Below the pieces are notes generated by a model that saw only the letters and a program-made list of their open reading frames with translations, made no database searches and was not told where the DNA came from. A program made the translations under genes and the position numbers. Positions 15,747 through 24,258 of a DNA stretch of 64,000 nt are shown here, one piece after another. Each line of letters opens with the position of its first letter. Within the stretch, counting starts at the first letter, position 1. Location: contig NZ_JACRMG010000010.1 in NCBI RefSeq assembly GCF_016219575.1, positions 83,858 to 147,857 on the forward strand, in the 5' to 3' direction. Source of the DNA: Bradyrhizobium sp. (lineage in GTDB: Bacteria; Pseudomonadota; Alphaproteobacteria; Rhizobiales; Xanthobacteraceae).

Positions 15747-17402
15747 CTATCGTGTGACGAAGAAGTAGTCCTCGCTGCCCGACAGCGATCCGTAGCTGAA
15801 CGGCTGCTGCTTCCTGTTCGTCGTGCTCATCACGTCGTCGCGCACGAGGTCGAACAGGCGCCGGATTTCCAGGTTCGCGGTCGGCATGCGCTTGATCAGC
15901 GCTTCGGCGAACGGACTGTTGGTGCCATCGCCGTCGAGCGCCGTCTCGCCGTGCTTGGCGGCATAGACGACGAGCGTCCCTGCCTCGGGTTCGATCCGTG
16001 CCAGCCCCCGGCCAATCGAACGCGTCGCCATGGTGCGCCGCATCTTGCTGGCAAACGGATTGTCGCGGCAGGCATCGAGAACGATCAGCCGCAGCCGCTT
16101 CGCGCCTTCCAGGGCGGCAATCGCCTTGCCCACGTCGATCGACTCGAGGTCGATATCGCGATCGGCGCGGAGCTCGGCGTCGATCGGTATCATGTAGTTA
16201 ATACCGTTGAACTCGATGCCGTGACCCGAATAATAGATCACGGCCCAATCCGCGTTGTCGGCCGCCATGGCGAACTGGCGCAGCGCGGAGATCGTCTCCT
16301 CGCGCCTCAAATCCGTCTTCACGGTGATGGACTGGAAGCCGATGGCCTGCAGCACGCTTGCGAGCGCCTTGACGTCATTGGCGGGGTTGGCCAGGACCGG
16401 TGCGTGGATATAGCTGCCGTTGCCGATCAGCAGCGCGATCCGGCGGCCGGTTGCGGCAGTTGCCGCGACGGCGGGCGATTGCGGTGGCGTCAGGATCGCC
16501 ACGCCGGTTGCCGTCTGCGCCGGCTGAGCGGATGGCTGGGATTGTCGCGCCGGTGTCGTCGGGCCGGAAATCGCCGCATTGACCTCCGCGAATGCCGCGA
16601 AAGTATCCTTGGGCACCAGGTTCTTCTTGCGCATCTCGACGAGGTTGTTCGCCGCGAGCTGATGCCCGTTTCCGGCGGCCTTGCTGAGCCAGGCGAACGC
16701 CAAGGCATAATCCCTGGTTACGCCCTTGCCGTTCCAGTACATCATGCCGAGGTTGTTTTGCGCGTCGGAGTTTCCCTGCGCTGCCGCCTTGCGATACCAG
16801 GAGGCGGCCTGCGCATCGTCCTTCGCCACGCCTTGCCCGTTGGCGTAGACGACGCCCATATTGTGCTGCGCGCTCGCCTCACCCTGTTCCGCCGACTTCC
16901 GATACCAGGAGACGGCCGCCGCGAGATCCCTGGGAACGCCGAGCCCGTTTTCGTAGGCAAAAGCGAGATTGTTCTGCGCCCCGGCATGGCCGCGCTCCGC
17001 TGCCCTGGCGTACCACGAGGCGGACTGCGCAAGGTCCTTGGGCACGCCTTCTCCGTTGCGGTAGATCGTGCCGAGGGCATTTTGCGCTTCCGCATAGGAC
17101 GCCTCGGCGGCGCGCCGGAAGTGCGACAGCGCCCTTGCACTGTCCTTGCTTTCGCGATAGGCGCGCGCCAGCTGGTAGTGAAAGCGTATCGCGTCCGGAT
17201 AGCGTGCAAGTGCCTCGGTGCAGGCCGATATCGCCCGCGGGACGTCGATCGCCTTGCGGTTCACGCCCGCCGCGACGCGCAGCGGATCGTTCGGGTTTGC
17301 GGCATAGGTGTCGCAATCGGTCGGCGGAGCATCCTGCGCAGACGCGGCCGCGCTGCCGAACAGCAACGCCAGACAGGCAATCATTCCGATTCGGTACAAC
17401 AT
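15747..17402 (-). CDS. Exported metacaspase-like protease with Sel1 repeats
   Basis: A 551-residue protein with a signal peptide (residues 1-23, ending ASAQ). Residues about 104-250 hold four to five Sel1-like repeats (AQNNLAFAYENGLGVPRDL, then similar blocks every 36 residues). After a Pro/Gln-rich linker, residues about 318-551 form a caspase-like C14 peptidase domain: RRIALLIGNGSY starts it, the catalytic His is H394 in YYSGHG, and the Cys is C445 in VLDACRDNPF. Both catalytic residues are present, so activity is likely, cutting after basic residues if it behaves as a metacaspase. The signal peptide places it in the periplasm, unlike the intracellular caspases of immune systems. No operon partner. 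Confidence 0.88.
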   Translation of the reverse strand: MLYRIGMIACLALLFGSAAASAQDAPPTDCDTYAANPNDPLRVAAGVNRKAIDVPRAISACTEALARYPDAIRFHYQLARAYRESKDSARALSHFRRAAEASYAEAQNALGTIYRNGEGVPKDLAQSASWYARAAERGHAGAQNNLAFAYENGLGVPRDLAAAVSWYRKSAEQGEASAQHNMGVVYANGQGVAKDDAQAASWYRKAAAQGNSDAQNNLGMMYWNGKGVTRDYALAFAWLSKAAGNGHQLAANNLVEMRKKNLVPKDTFAAFAEVNAAISGPTTPARQSQPSAQPAQTATGVAILTPPQSPAVAATAATGRRIALLIGNGSYIHAPVLANPANDVKALASVLQAIGFQSITVKTDLRREETISALRQFAMAADNADWAVIYYSGHGIEFNGINYMIPIDAELRADRDIDLESIDVGKAIAALEGAKRLRLIVLDACRDNPFASKMRRTMATRSIGRGLARIEPEAGTLVVYAAKHGETALDGDGTNSPFAEALIKRMPTANLEIRRLFDLVRDDVMSTTNRKQQPFSYGSLSGSEDYFFVTR

Positions 17403-17486
17403 GCTTCCCGCAGCCCGAAGAGATCGCGGAAATTAGACTCGGGCGCTGTTCCAATCGTTGACGTGGCTCAACAACTGCGGCGGGTA

Positions 17487-18317
17487 TCACGCCTTCCGGG
17501 CGATCACCTCGACTGGTGCGATGCGGCCACTGGATATGTTCTCGATCATATTTTGCACCTTGTCCGGTGTGTTTCGGCCCATCAAAATATGAAGCCCCAG
17601 AGGCGGTGGGCCACCGGCTGCTGCAGTTCTGGCGCGTAGTTGATCAAAGAACGCAAGTGCGAAATCACGACGGTTACGTTCGGCAACGACGGAAAAGCCG
17701 GACGCCTGCAGCGCTGCACGGTATTGAGCAGGCGTCGCTACCGCACTTGATGCGGCCGTCGTTGCCCACGGCACAGGATACGTAAGCTCGCCGTCGTCAA
17801 TCCTCATGACGTCATAGATTCCGAAAAGCGCGTTCGATCGCAGGACACGACTAACCTCCGAACAAAGTTTCGTCTTGTCGTCGATATTCATGCCAACGTG
17901 CAGCATGTATGCGCGGTCGAAGGCCCCATCAGCAAAGGGCATTGCAAGCGCACTCCCCTGATGCAACGAAACACTGTCGTCCAGCCCGACCCACCTGCAC
18001 AGGATCTTTGCGGTCTCGACATACTCAGGTGTCAGATCGATTCCAGTCACTCGACAACCATACCTGCTGGCCACAAAGCGCGCGGCTCCCCCAAGGCCAC
18101 ATCCAACATCGAGTGCATGCTTTTCGGGAGAGAGATCGAGTTGACCGAGAAAATCTTCGGAGGCCTGACGGCCACCGATATGAAACTCATCAACAGGTGC
18201 GAGATCGTCGACGGTTACGGCGTTGATGGTCTTGCCAAGGGACTCGATTCCGGTGCGGATTGCACCAGCCAAGTCGCCATGCGTGTAGTGCTTGGATACA
18301 TCCTGCTGAGTTGGCAA
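17487..18317 (-). CDS. SAM-dependent methyltransferase, UbiE/gamma-tocopherol-MT-like
   Basis: A 276-residue cytosolic methyltransferase. The SAM motif is ALDVGCGLGGAARF near residue 90, with VTGIDLTPEY as motif II and GSALAMPFADGAFDRAYMLH as motif III, typical of the small-molecule methylating UbiE/CrtF-like group. The N-terminus (MPTQQDVSKHYTHGDL) is also typical of that group. Codon use looks less GC-biased than in the neighbours, suggesting recent arrival. No biosynthetic genes are adjacent, so the acceptor cannot be guessed. Confidence 0.85.
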   Translation of the reverse strand: MPTQQDVSKHYTHGDLAGAIRTGIESLGKTINAVTVDDLAPVDEFHIGGRQASEDFLGQLDLSPEKHALDVGCGLGGAARFVASRYGCRVTGIDLTPEYVETAKILCRWVGLDDSVSLHQGSALAMPFADGAFDRAYMLHVGMNIDDKTKLCSEVSRVLRSNALFGIYDVMRIDDGELTYPVPWATTAASSAVATPAQYRAALQASGFSVVAERNRRDFALAFFDQLRARTAAAGGPPPLGLHILMGRNTPDKVQNMIENISSGRIAPVEVIARKA

Positions 18318-18492
18318 CGCTCACTTCCTCAAAACGGATCAAGGCAAGTCCGTTAGCATACCAAGCGTACCTCTAGGCTCCAATGCCTGTCTTTGATCAA
18401 TATGATGAATAGCATGCCGGGCAATTGAGTTCCGCTCTTGGCCAAACAGAACATTGGGCGGGGTCTGCAACAGGGGTCGGCTTGCCTAGGCA

Positions 18493-19218
18493 TCAAATCA
18501 ATTTCATCCCCTTCAGGCTCGCATGCCCGTTCTTGCCGACGATGATGTGGTCGTGCACGGAAATGCCGAGCGGGGCGGCGATGTCGATGATCGCCCTGGT
18601 CATCTGGATGTCGGCCTGCGACGGCGTGGGATCGCCGGAGGGGTGGTTGTGCACCAGGATCAGCGCGGTCGCCGACAATTCCAGCGCGCGCTTGATCACC
18701 TCGCGCGGATAGACCGGCGTGTGGTCGACGGTGCCGGTCTGCTGGGTCTCGTCCGCGATCAGCTGGTTGCGCTTGTCGAGGAAGAGCAGGCGGAACTGCT
18801 CCTTGTCGGAAAACGCCATGCCGCTGCGGCAATAGTCGATCACGTCGTTCCATGACGACAGCGCGATCTTGCGCTCGATCTCGCGTTTCGCCGCGCGGCT
18901 TGCTGCCGCGGCGAGCAGTTTGAGCTGGTTGATCGAGGCATCGCCAATGCCCTTGACCTCGCGAAGGCGCGCCACCGGCGCATGGATCACCTCGGTGAAC
19001 GAGCCGAACTTCTTCAGGAGCTCCTTGGCCAGCGGCTTGGTGTCGCGGCGCGGCAGTGACGCGAACAAGGCCATCTCGAGCAGCTCGTAGTCGCTCAGCG
19101 AATCCGCGCCGGCGGTGAAGAAGCGCTCGCGCAGCCGCTCGCGGTGGCCGTGATAATGCGGCTCTTCGGCGGGCTGGTCGTCAGAAGGGGCAGGCTTGCG
19201 GGGCATCGGCAGCAGCAT
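18493..19218 (-). CDS. radC: RadC family (JAB/MPN domain) protein
   Basis: A 241-residue cytosolic protein of the UPF0758/RadC family. The N-terminal part (residues about 40-95) has a helix-hairpin-helix-like segment ([17 protein letters not shown]); the C-terminal part is a JAMM metal-binding domain with [14 protein letters not shown] near residue 188, in which two His and one Asp would bind zinc. Members have been linked historically to DNA repair, but the biochemical role is unsettled. The start could be 19218 or the ATG at 19206; neither has a clear ribosome-binding site. Confidence 0.88.
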   Translation of the reverse strand: MLLPMPRKPAPSDDQPAEEPHYHGHRERLRERFFTAGADSLSDYELLEMALFASLPRRDTKPLAKELLKKFGSFTEVIHAPVARLREVKGIGDASINQLKLLAAAASRAAKREIERKIALSSWNDVIDYCRSGMAFSDKEQFRLLFLDKRNQLIADETQQTGTVDHTPVYPREVIKRALELSATALILVHNHPSGDPTPSQADIQMTRAIIDIAAPLGISVHDHIIVGKNGHASLKGMKLI

Positions 19219-19277
19219 GCCGCGGCCGGCGGCGTTTGCAACTCTGAATTGACCGGCGGGCGGCCGGTTTGCGGAAC

Positions 19278-19307
19278 GAAAAGGGCGCCGCGTATGACGC
19301 GGCGCCC
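19278..19307 (-). terminator. Rho-independent terminator after MBL-fold hydrolase gene
   Basis: On the minus strand GGGCGCCGCG and CGCGGCGCCC form a 10-base stem around a short loop followed by TTTTCG. It lies 29 bases beyond the stop of the hydrolase gene at 19336-20295. Confidence 0.75.
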
Positions 19308-19335
19308 GGATGGCTTGAGATTTGCGTGGTCGCGA

Positions 19336-20295
19336 TCAGGCCTTCACGGCGGCAAAGGCGTAGCCGTTGCCATCCTTCGACAGCGTGCCGACATTCGGGA
19401 AGCCGAAATGATAGCCGGCAATCATGCCCTTCTCGGCGATGACGCGATCGAAGAAGGCGCGGCGCGTGGCTTCGGCCTTCGGGGCGTCGGCATCGAACAT
19501 CGAGAACCAGCCGGGATTGCGCACGAACAGCTGGTGGATGCCGGTGACGTCGCTCTGGATGAACAGCTGCTGGCCGCCCGAGGCCACCAGGAACGACATG
19601 TGGCCCACGGTATGGCCGGGCGTCGCGATCGCCTTGACGCCCGGTGCGAGATCGGCGCCGTCGGCATATTGCTTGACGTTCTTCCAGGTCGGGAAGGTCG
19701 ACTGGATGCGCTTGACCAGGGGGCGGTTGGCTTCCGGCACCTTCTCCACCCGCTCCGGGTCGGTCCAGAACTTGTACTCCACCTCCGGCATCAGGATTTC
19801 CGCGTTCGGGAACACCTGCGCGTTGGTCTCCTTCACCCACAGCCCCGAAATGTGATCGGGATGGAAGTGCGAGATCACGACGGTGGAGACCGCCGCCGGA
19901 TCGAGCCCGGCCGCCTTCATGTTGTCGGCCATCTTGCCGACCGTTGCCGGCCCGTTGCCGCCAAAGCCGGTGTCGAACAGCACGACCTTGCCGCCGGTGC
20001 GGACCGCGGTGACGGTGAAGGGATTCTCGAACTTGTCCGGGCCGATGCCGCCTGCGGTGAGCGCCTTCTTGACGTCGTCGAGCGCGGCATTCTTGACGAA
20101 GCCCTCGCCCAGGACGCGCTCGATGGTGCCGTCATGCAGGCTGAACACCTCGATGTCGCCGACCTTGTATTTCAGGCTGTCCGCCGCGCGCTGCGCCTGC
20201 GCCGCGCCGATGAACGATACCGGACCCTTGAGTCCGAAGACCAGCGCTGCCCCCGTGCTGCCGAGAACCAGATCGCGTCGCGAAATCTCGAACAT
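19336..20295 (-). CDS. Tat-exported metallo-beta-lactamase-fold hydrolase
   Basis: A 319-residue protein. The N-terminus has a twin-arginine signal (SRRDLVLGSTGAALVFGL, residues 5-22), so it is exported folded to the periplasm. The MBL metal motif HxHxDH is SHFHPDHISGLW near residue 145, followed by downstream ligands in TPGHTVGHMSF and AGYHFGFP. The family includes lactonases, esterases and sulfatases; the substrate is not evident. A terminator follows at 19278-19307. The gene is monocistronic. Confidence 0.88.
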   Translation of the reverse strand: MFEISRRDLVLGSTGAALVFGLKGPVSFIGAAQAQRAADSLKYKVGDIEVFSLHDGTIERVLGEGFVKNAALDDVKKALTAGGIGPDKFENPFTVTAVRTGGKVVLFDTGFGGNGPATVGKMADNMKAAGLDPAAVSTVVISHFHPDHISGLWVKETNAQVFPNAEILMPEVEYKFWTDPERVEKVPEANRPLVKRIQSTFPTWKNVKQYADGADLAPGVKAIATPGHTVGHMSFLVASGGQQLFIQSDVTGIHQLFVRNPGWFSMFDADAPKAEATRRAFFDRVIAEKGMIAGYHFGFPNVGTLSKDGNGYAFAAVKA

Positions 20296-20516
20296 TGCCG
20301 TGCTCCTTGTTTGTTTTCCTGCCCTTCAGAGGCCCTCGGATTTTTGGAGAGCGCCCGCGCGGTGTTCTACACCGCAGCGTGCGGGCTATTCCGCCGAATC
20401 TTGTGCGGACGACAGCCATCTTGCCGCAGGGAATAAGACGACGCAGTTCTGTTGAGAACGACTTGCAACAGGATGGCTTTCACCCGAGACGGAGATATCG
20501 GGATAACACCAAGCGG

Positions 20517-21383
20517 CTATCGCAACGCGGCATGGATCGTCCGCGCGACTTCCATGTCGTCCAGATATCCGATGATGCCGTGCCGGTTGTCGGTATGGTT
20601 GCTGACGGCGCCGTTGTTGACGATGGCCGGAGCAACATCGAAGTTGGCGGTATCCAGCGGGTTCAGCGCAACGATATCGCGATGATCGTACGCGTTGTAC
20701 CAGCAATCTCTCTTCTGCAACGGATTGCTGATTGCACCTAGGGCTCGCCGGATAGCGCGGATACCGAGCGGTGAACCCACGGTAATGTAGGCTTTCACGT
20801 TCTTGGGCGCAGCGCGCAAGACGTTGTAACCGACCACGCTGCCCAGCGAGTGACCAACCACGAGGGTCGTGTCGGGGGTCAGCTTGGCTGACACAATCTC
20901 ATCAATTGCTCCCTGCACAATGTCGCGCTTCGTGTAGAGAAATACATCGCGCAAGAACACCTCGATGGTGCCCTGCGACACATCGGGCAGATGACGGTCG
21001 AGCAGTCGAACGATCGCCTGCACCCATTCCCAGTTTTGCGGTCCCTTCTCGGCGGGTACGCCGGGAGGCAGTTCGGCCTGCACCTGCGCGTCCGTGAGTC
21101 CTGCCCGCTGGCGCATTTCATCTGCCACTTCCCGTCGGAATGCCGCATACTCGTCAAAGGCCGGGCTGCCCTTGGGAACGATTGCCGGATCAGCAGGAAG
21201 CTTGAATTGTTCGACGAATTTGTCGAGCTGGTTACCATAGTGCGGGAAATCCACCTGCACGTCTCGCGGCAGAGACAAGCCCGTTTTCTTGAGCCCCTTG
21301 TCGAGCGCACCCAGCCATTCGTTCTGGAGGGCGACAGGATCCTTGCCGCCCTGGCTGCGGCCGTGAATGAGCAACATCCTCAT
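20517..21383 (-). CDS. Alpha/beta-hydrolase-fold protein paired with caspase gene
   Basis: A 288-residue cytosolic protein with no signal peptide. It opens directly with the oxyanion-strand motif LLIHGRSQGG. The nucleophile elbow is GHSLG at 177-181, making Ser179 the predicted nucleophile; Asp236 in DHRDIVALNP and His268 in DNRHGIIGYLDD would complete the triad. The insert at residues about 45-150 is a helical lid. This is the arrangement of a lipase or esterase. The start overlaps the stop of the caspase gene by four bases (ATGA), so the two are translated together. Base composition looks less GC-rich than in the flanking genes. The coupling suggests a joint function in which the protease controls the hydrolase; that is inference. 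Confidence 0.75.
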   Translation of the reverse strand: MRMLLIHGRSQGGKDPVALQNEWLGALDKGLKKTGLSLPRDVQVDFPHYGNQLDKFVEQFKLPADPAIVPKGSPAFDEYAAFRREVADEMRQRAGLTDAQVQAELPPGVPAEKGPQNWEWVQAIVRLLDRHLPDVSQGTIEVFLRDVFLYTKRDIVQGAIDEIVSAKLTPDTTLVVGHSLGSVVGYNVLRAAPKNVKAYITVGSPLGIRAIRRALGAISNPLQKRDCWYNAYDHRDIVALNPLDTANFDVAPAIVNNGAVSNHTDNRHGIIGYLDDMEVARTIHAALR

Positions 21384-23131
21384 CGCAATTGCCCTTCCGT
21401 GAATGCATCGAATATCAATCGCCCCCGTTCCGGCTTGAATGTCGTCCAGAGCGCTGGCTCGAGCTCGTCTTGCGCATCATAGAGTAGCTCCGGCAGCTCG
21501 ACCTTGCGCGCGCGCAGGAAATTCCAGCCCTGAGTGAGCATCGGACAGAACGGCACTATTCGCTCCTCGCGCAAGTCAATCGAATTGATACTTCGAGCCA
21601 GTAGCCTGACGTCGAACAGATCCGCCGTGAGATCGTCACGCATGTAGCGGAGAACCGACAATACGTCTTCGCGGCGGTCGGCATCGGAATAGGCATAGGC
21701 CGCAAAGAGCCCCAGGGAAGGGTCGAGACCCTTAAACACGCGGATGCGCTCGGCAAGTTTCCAGGCCTCTTCCTTTTCATCAAGTCTGAAAACTCCGAGC
21801 CGGACCGCAGCAGCTACGGCTGCTCGTAGCTTGTCCAGCCGCTCGCGGCGGGGTTGGTAATCGCCCCAGCGCTGCGAATTAACGGAAGGGATATAGCTGA
21901 CGTTGACCACGCGTTGATGCTCGACCAGCACATGGCCGATATATCCCTGCAAGGCTGCAAGGACAGTCGTGTGTCCGCCGCGAAATCTCAGCACTAGACT
22001 ATGAGCCTGCTTGCGCATGTGCAGGCGAACAACTCCGGGGTCGCGTCCATTGCCGGGCTGCACAACGTCCGCGTGGCCGCCGTTGCTGATCGCGGCAGCT
22101 TCGATTGCTGTTCCCAATACGGCAAACCCCGTTTCAGTTTCAAAGTGAGTGATCTCGGCAACAGACCTGGCTTGCTCGATCGCAGCTTCGAATCCCGATT
22201 CTCTCGACATTTGCTCGAGGACGCGCGCCTTGGACCCGGAAGGGCCATCTTGCTTGTCCATGGCGCGGCTGATGGCGGCTTCCGCGACATCACGGAGTTG
22301 TATTACGGGGAGTTCGGGCTTGCGACGAGGAGCTTCGACTGCTTCCTCAACCATCACCGTTGGAGGACGTGCCTTGCCAATATAGATGTCTTCGTCTGAG
22401 AGAACTTCGGCGTCGGGTCGCGGATTGTACTGCACACCGTAGACAGCCATTTTTCGCGTCATGCAGCGTTGCAGAAACCGGCCAAGCCTGCGATTGGGAA
22501 TGACCGAAATAGCCACGCCGTCTTCGTTTACGACCTTGATCAACTCGGCATCAGGTTCCGCGAACGCTCCCAGGAGGCAGTGCGTGAACACGCTCTGCTT
22601 CTTGCCATCGATCGGGATTTCAAATGCGGGAGCGCCGACCACCGCAGCCATGAACTTGTCGACCTTCGCACGGCTGCGCGCAACGTCGTCATTGGGAAAG
22701 ATGATGCTGCCGCGTACGCGTAGGTCTTTCGGCGTTGCTGGAATGGACCGGCACGCGTCAGAGATCATAACGACGCTGGGAATTCCACAGTCTTTGGCGA
22801 ATTCCGCAGTCTCCACCCAGCTCACCGCAGCATTCGCATCCAGGGGGGCGTCGGACAGAAGCCACAGTTCCGCATCGTTTTTCCAGTATCCATGCCCGGA
22901 AAAATAGATGACGAGTTGATCGAAGTTGCCAGGCTGTACGAAGCTTTCGACCGCCGACTGGATCTCCTGCGCCTTGACCTTGCCGGCCTTGTCCGTGATG
23001 ACCTTGACCTCGAAGCCCTCTGAAGTGAGCCAATTTCCGAAGGCCTCGGCTCCGTCGGCCGCGCTTTCCAATGGCTGAAGGTTGCCCGTCTTGTTGACGC
23101 CGATCACAACGGCGCCGCGCCTTCTTGGCAC
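21380..23131 (-). CDS. Cytosolic caspase-family (C14) protease with unassigned C-terminal region
   Basis: A 583-residue protein without signal peptide. Residues 1 to about 240 are a caspase-like domain: RRRGAVVIGVNKTGNL starts it, the catalytic His is H80 in YFSGHG, and the Cys is C127 in ISDACRSI. Residues about 240-330 are a linker. Residues about 330-420 look beta-rich (FAVLGTAIEAAAISNGGHAD, VVRLHMRKQ, HTTVLAALQGYIGHV), and residues about 430-540 are helical repeats (RLDKLRAAVAAAVRLGVFRL, DPSLGLFAAYAYSDA) that I cannot assign. It overlaps the alpha/beta-hydrolase gene by four bases. The pair sits between housekeeping genes and looks foreign in composition. A sensor role for the C-terminal half is inference. 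Confidence 0.85.
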   Translation of the reverse strand: MPRRRGAVVIGVNKTGNLQPLESAADGAEAFGNWLTSEGFEVKVITDKAGKVKAQEIQSAVESFVQPGNFDQLVIYFSGHGYWKNDAELWLLSDAPLDANAAVSWVETAEFAKDCGIPSVVMISDACRSIPATPKDLRVRGSIIFPNDDVARSRAKVDKFMAAVVGAPAFEIPIDGKKQSVFTHCLLGAFAEPDAELIKVVNEDGVAISVIPNRRLGRFLQRCMTRKMAVYGVQYNPRPDAEVLSDEDIYIGKARPPTVMVEEAVEAPRRKPELPVIQLRDVAEAAISRAMDKQDGPSGSKARVLEQMSRESGFEAAIEQARSVAEITHFETETGFAVLGTAIEAAAISNGGHADVVQPGNGRDPGVVRLHMRKQAHSLVLRFRGGHTTVLAALQGYIGHVLVEHQRVVNVSYIPSVNSQRWGDYQPRRERLDKLRAAVAAAVRLGVFRLDEKEEAWKLAERIRVFKGLDPSLGLFAAYAYSDADRREDVLSVLRYMRDDLTADLFDVRLLARSINSIDLREERIVPFCPMLTQGWNFLRARKVELPELLYDAQDELEPALWTTFKPERGRLIFDAFTEGQLR

Positions 23132-23333
23132 TGTCGTCCCTCCATCGCGTTCGGCCCGGCATGCGCGTCAAACCAAGTTTGCAGCGCACAAGACGGCACA
23201 ACTCAATGTTGCACCAAAAAGCATGCGCGATCAAACAGGTTTCCGAGCCGGGCTGCCGCACGGCAAACCGCCGCGCCAACGCGCCGTTCTGAATTGATTC
23301 TCAGCTAGAACGGAGGGGTGGGGGCGAGAGAGG

Positions 23334-24158
23334 TCAGATAGCCACCCAAGGCTTCTCAGCCGTCCGCGCCGACAGCGTGAAGATCTCGACGCCGTCCTTG
23401 GTGACGCCGACCGAGTGCTCGAACTGCGCCGACAGCGAGCGGTCGCGGGTCACCGCGGTCCAGCCGTCGGAGAGGATCTTCACATGCGGCCGGCCGAGAT
23501 TGATCATCGGCTCGATGGTGAAGAACATGCCGGGCTTCAGCGGCACGCCCTCGCCGGGGCGGCCGATATGGATGATGTTGGGCTCGTCGTGGAACAGCCG
23601 GCCGAGACCGTGGCCGCAGAAATCGCGCACCACGCTCATGCCCTGCGGCTCGACGAAGCTCTGGATGGCGTGGCCGATGTCGCCGGTGGTGGCGCCGGGC
23701 TTCACCGCGGCGATGCCGCGCATCATCGCCTCATAGGTCACCTCGATCAGCCGCTCGGCCTTCCGCGCGATCGGCTGGATGGCGTACATGCGGCTGGAAT
23801 CGCCGTACCAGCCGTCGACGATGAAAGTGACGTCGATATTGACGATGTCGCCTTCCTTCAGCGCGCGGTCGCCGGGCATGCCGTGGCAGACCACATGATT
23901 GATCGAGGTGCAGGTCGAATAGCGGTAGCCGCGATACATCAGCGTCGCCGGATAGGCGCCGTGGCTGAAGGCGAACTCGCGGACGAAGTCGTCGATGGCG
24001 GAGGTCGGCAATCCCGCCTTCACGATGTCGGTCAGCTCATCCAGGCATTTCGAGACCAGGGCGCCGGCCTTGCGCATGCCGGCGAACGCCGCGGGGCCAT
24101 GCAGCTTGATCTGGCCGGTCTTGCGCAGCGAGGTATCGGTGGCTTCGACGTAGTTCAT
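23334..24158 (-). CDS. map: Type I methionine aminopeptidase
   Basis: A 274-residue cytosolic metalloprotease that removes the initiator methionine from new proteins. Metal-ligand positions are visible: NIDVTFIVDGWYGDSSRMY carries the first two Asp residues, GHGLGRLFHDEP the His, FTIEPMINLG the Glu, and SAQFEHSVGVTKDG the last Glu-His. The start ATG begins MNYVEATDTSLRK; the length is usual for the family. It is a housekeeping gene and marks the end of the unusual 15.7-23.1 kb stretch. Confidence 0.95.
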   Translation of the reverse strand: MNYVEATDTSLRKTGQIKLHGPAAFAGMRKAGALVSKCLDELTDIVKAGLPTSAIDDFVREFAFSHGAYPATLMYRGYRYSTCTSINHVVCHGMPGDRALKEGDIVNIDVTFIVDGWYGDSSRMYAIQPIARKAERLIEVTYEAMMRGIAAVKPGATTGDIGHAIQSFVEPQGMSVVRDFCGHGLGRLFHDEPNIIHIGRPGEGVPLKPGMFFTIEPMINLGRPHVKILSDGWTAVTRDRSLSAQFEHSVGVTKDGVEIFTLSARTAEKPWVAI

Positions 24159-24258
24159 GGGCGGGATGTGCTCGCTGGGAATTTGCTGATTTGTCGGCCT
24201 AATTTAATGATTGGCGGGCCTGGCGCAAGCCGGGGTCGTTGCGGGAAAACGCCGGGAT

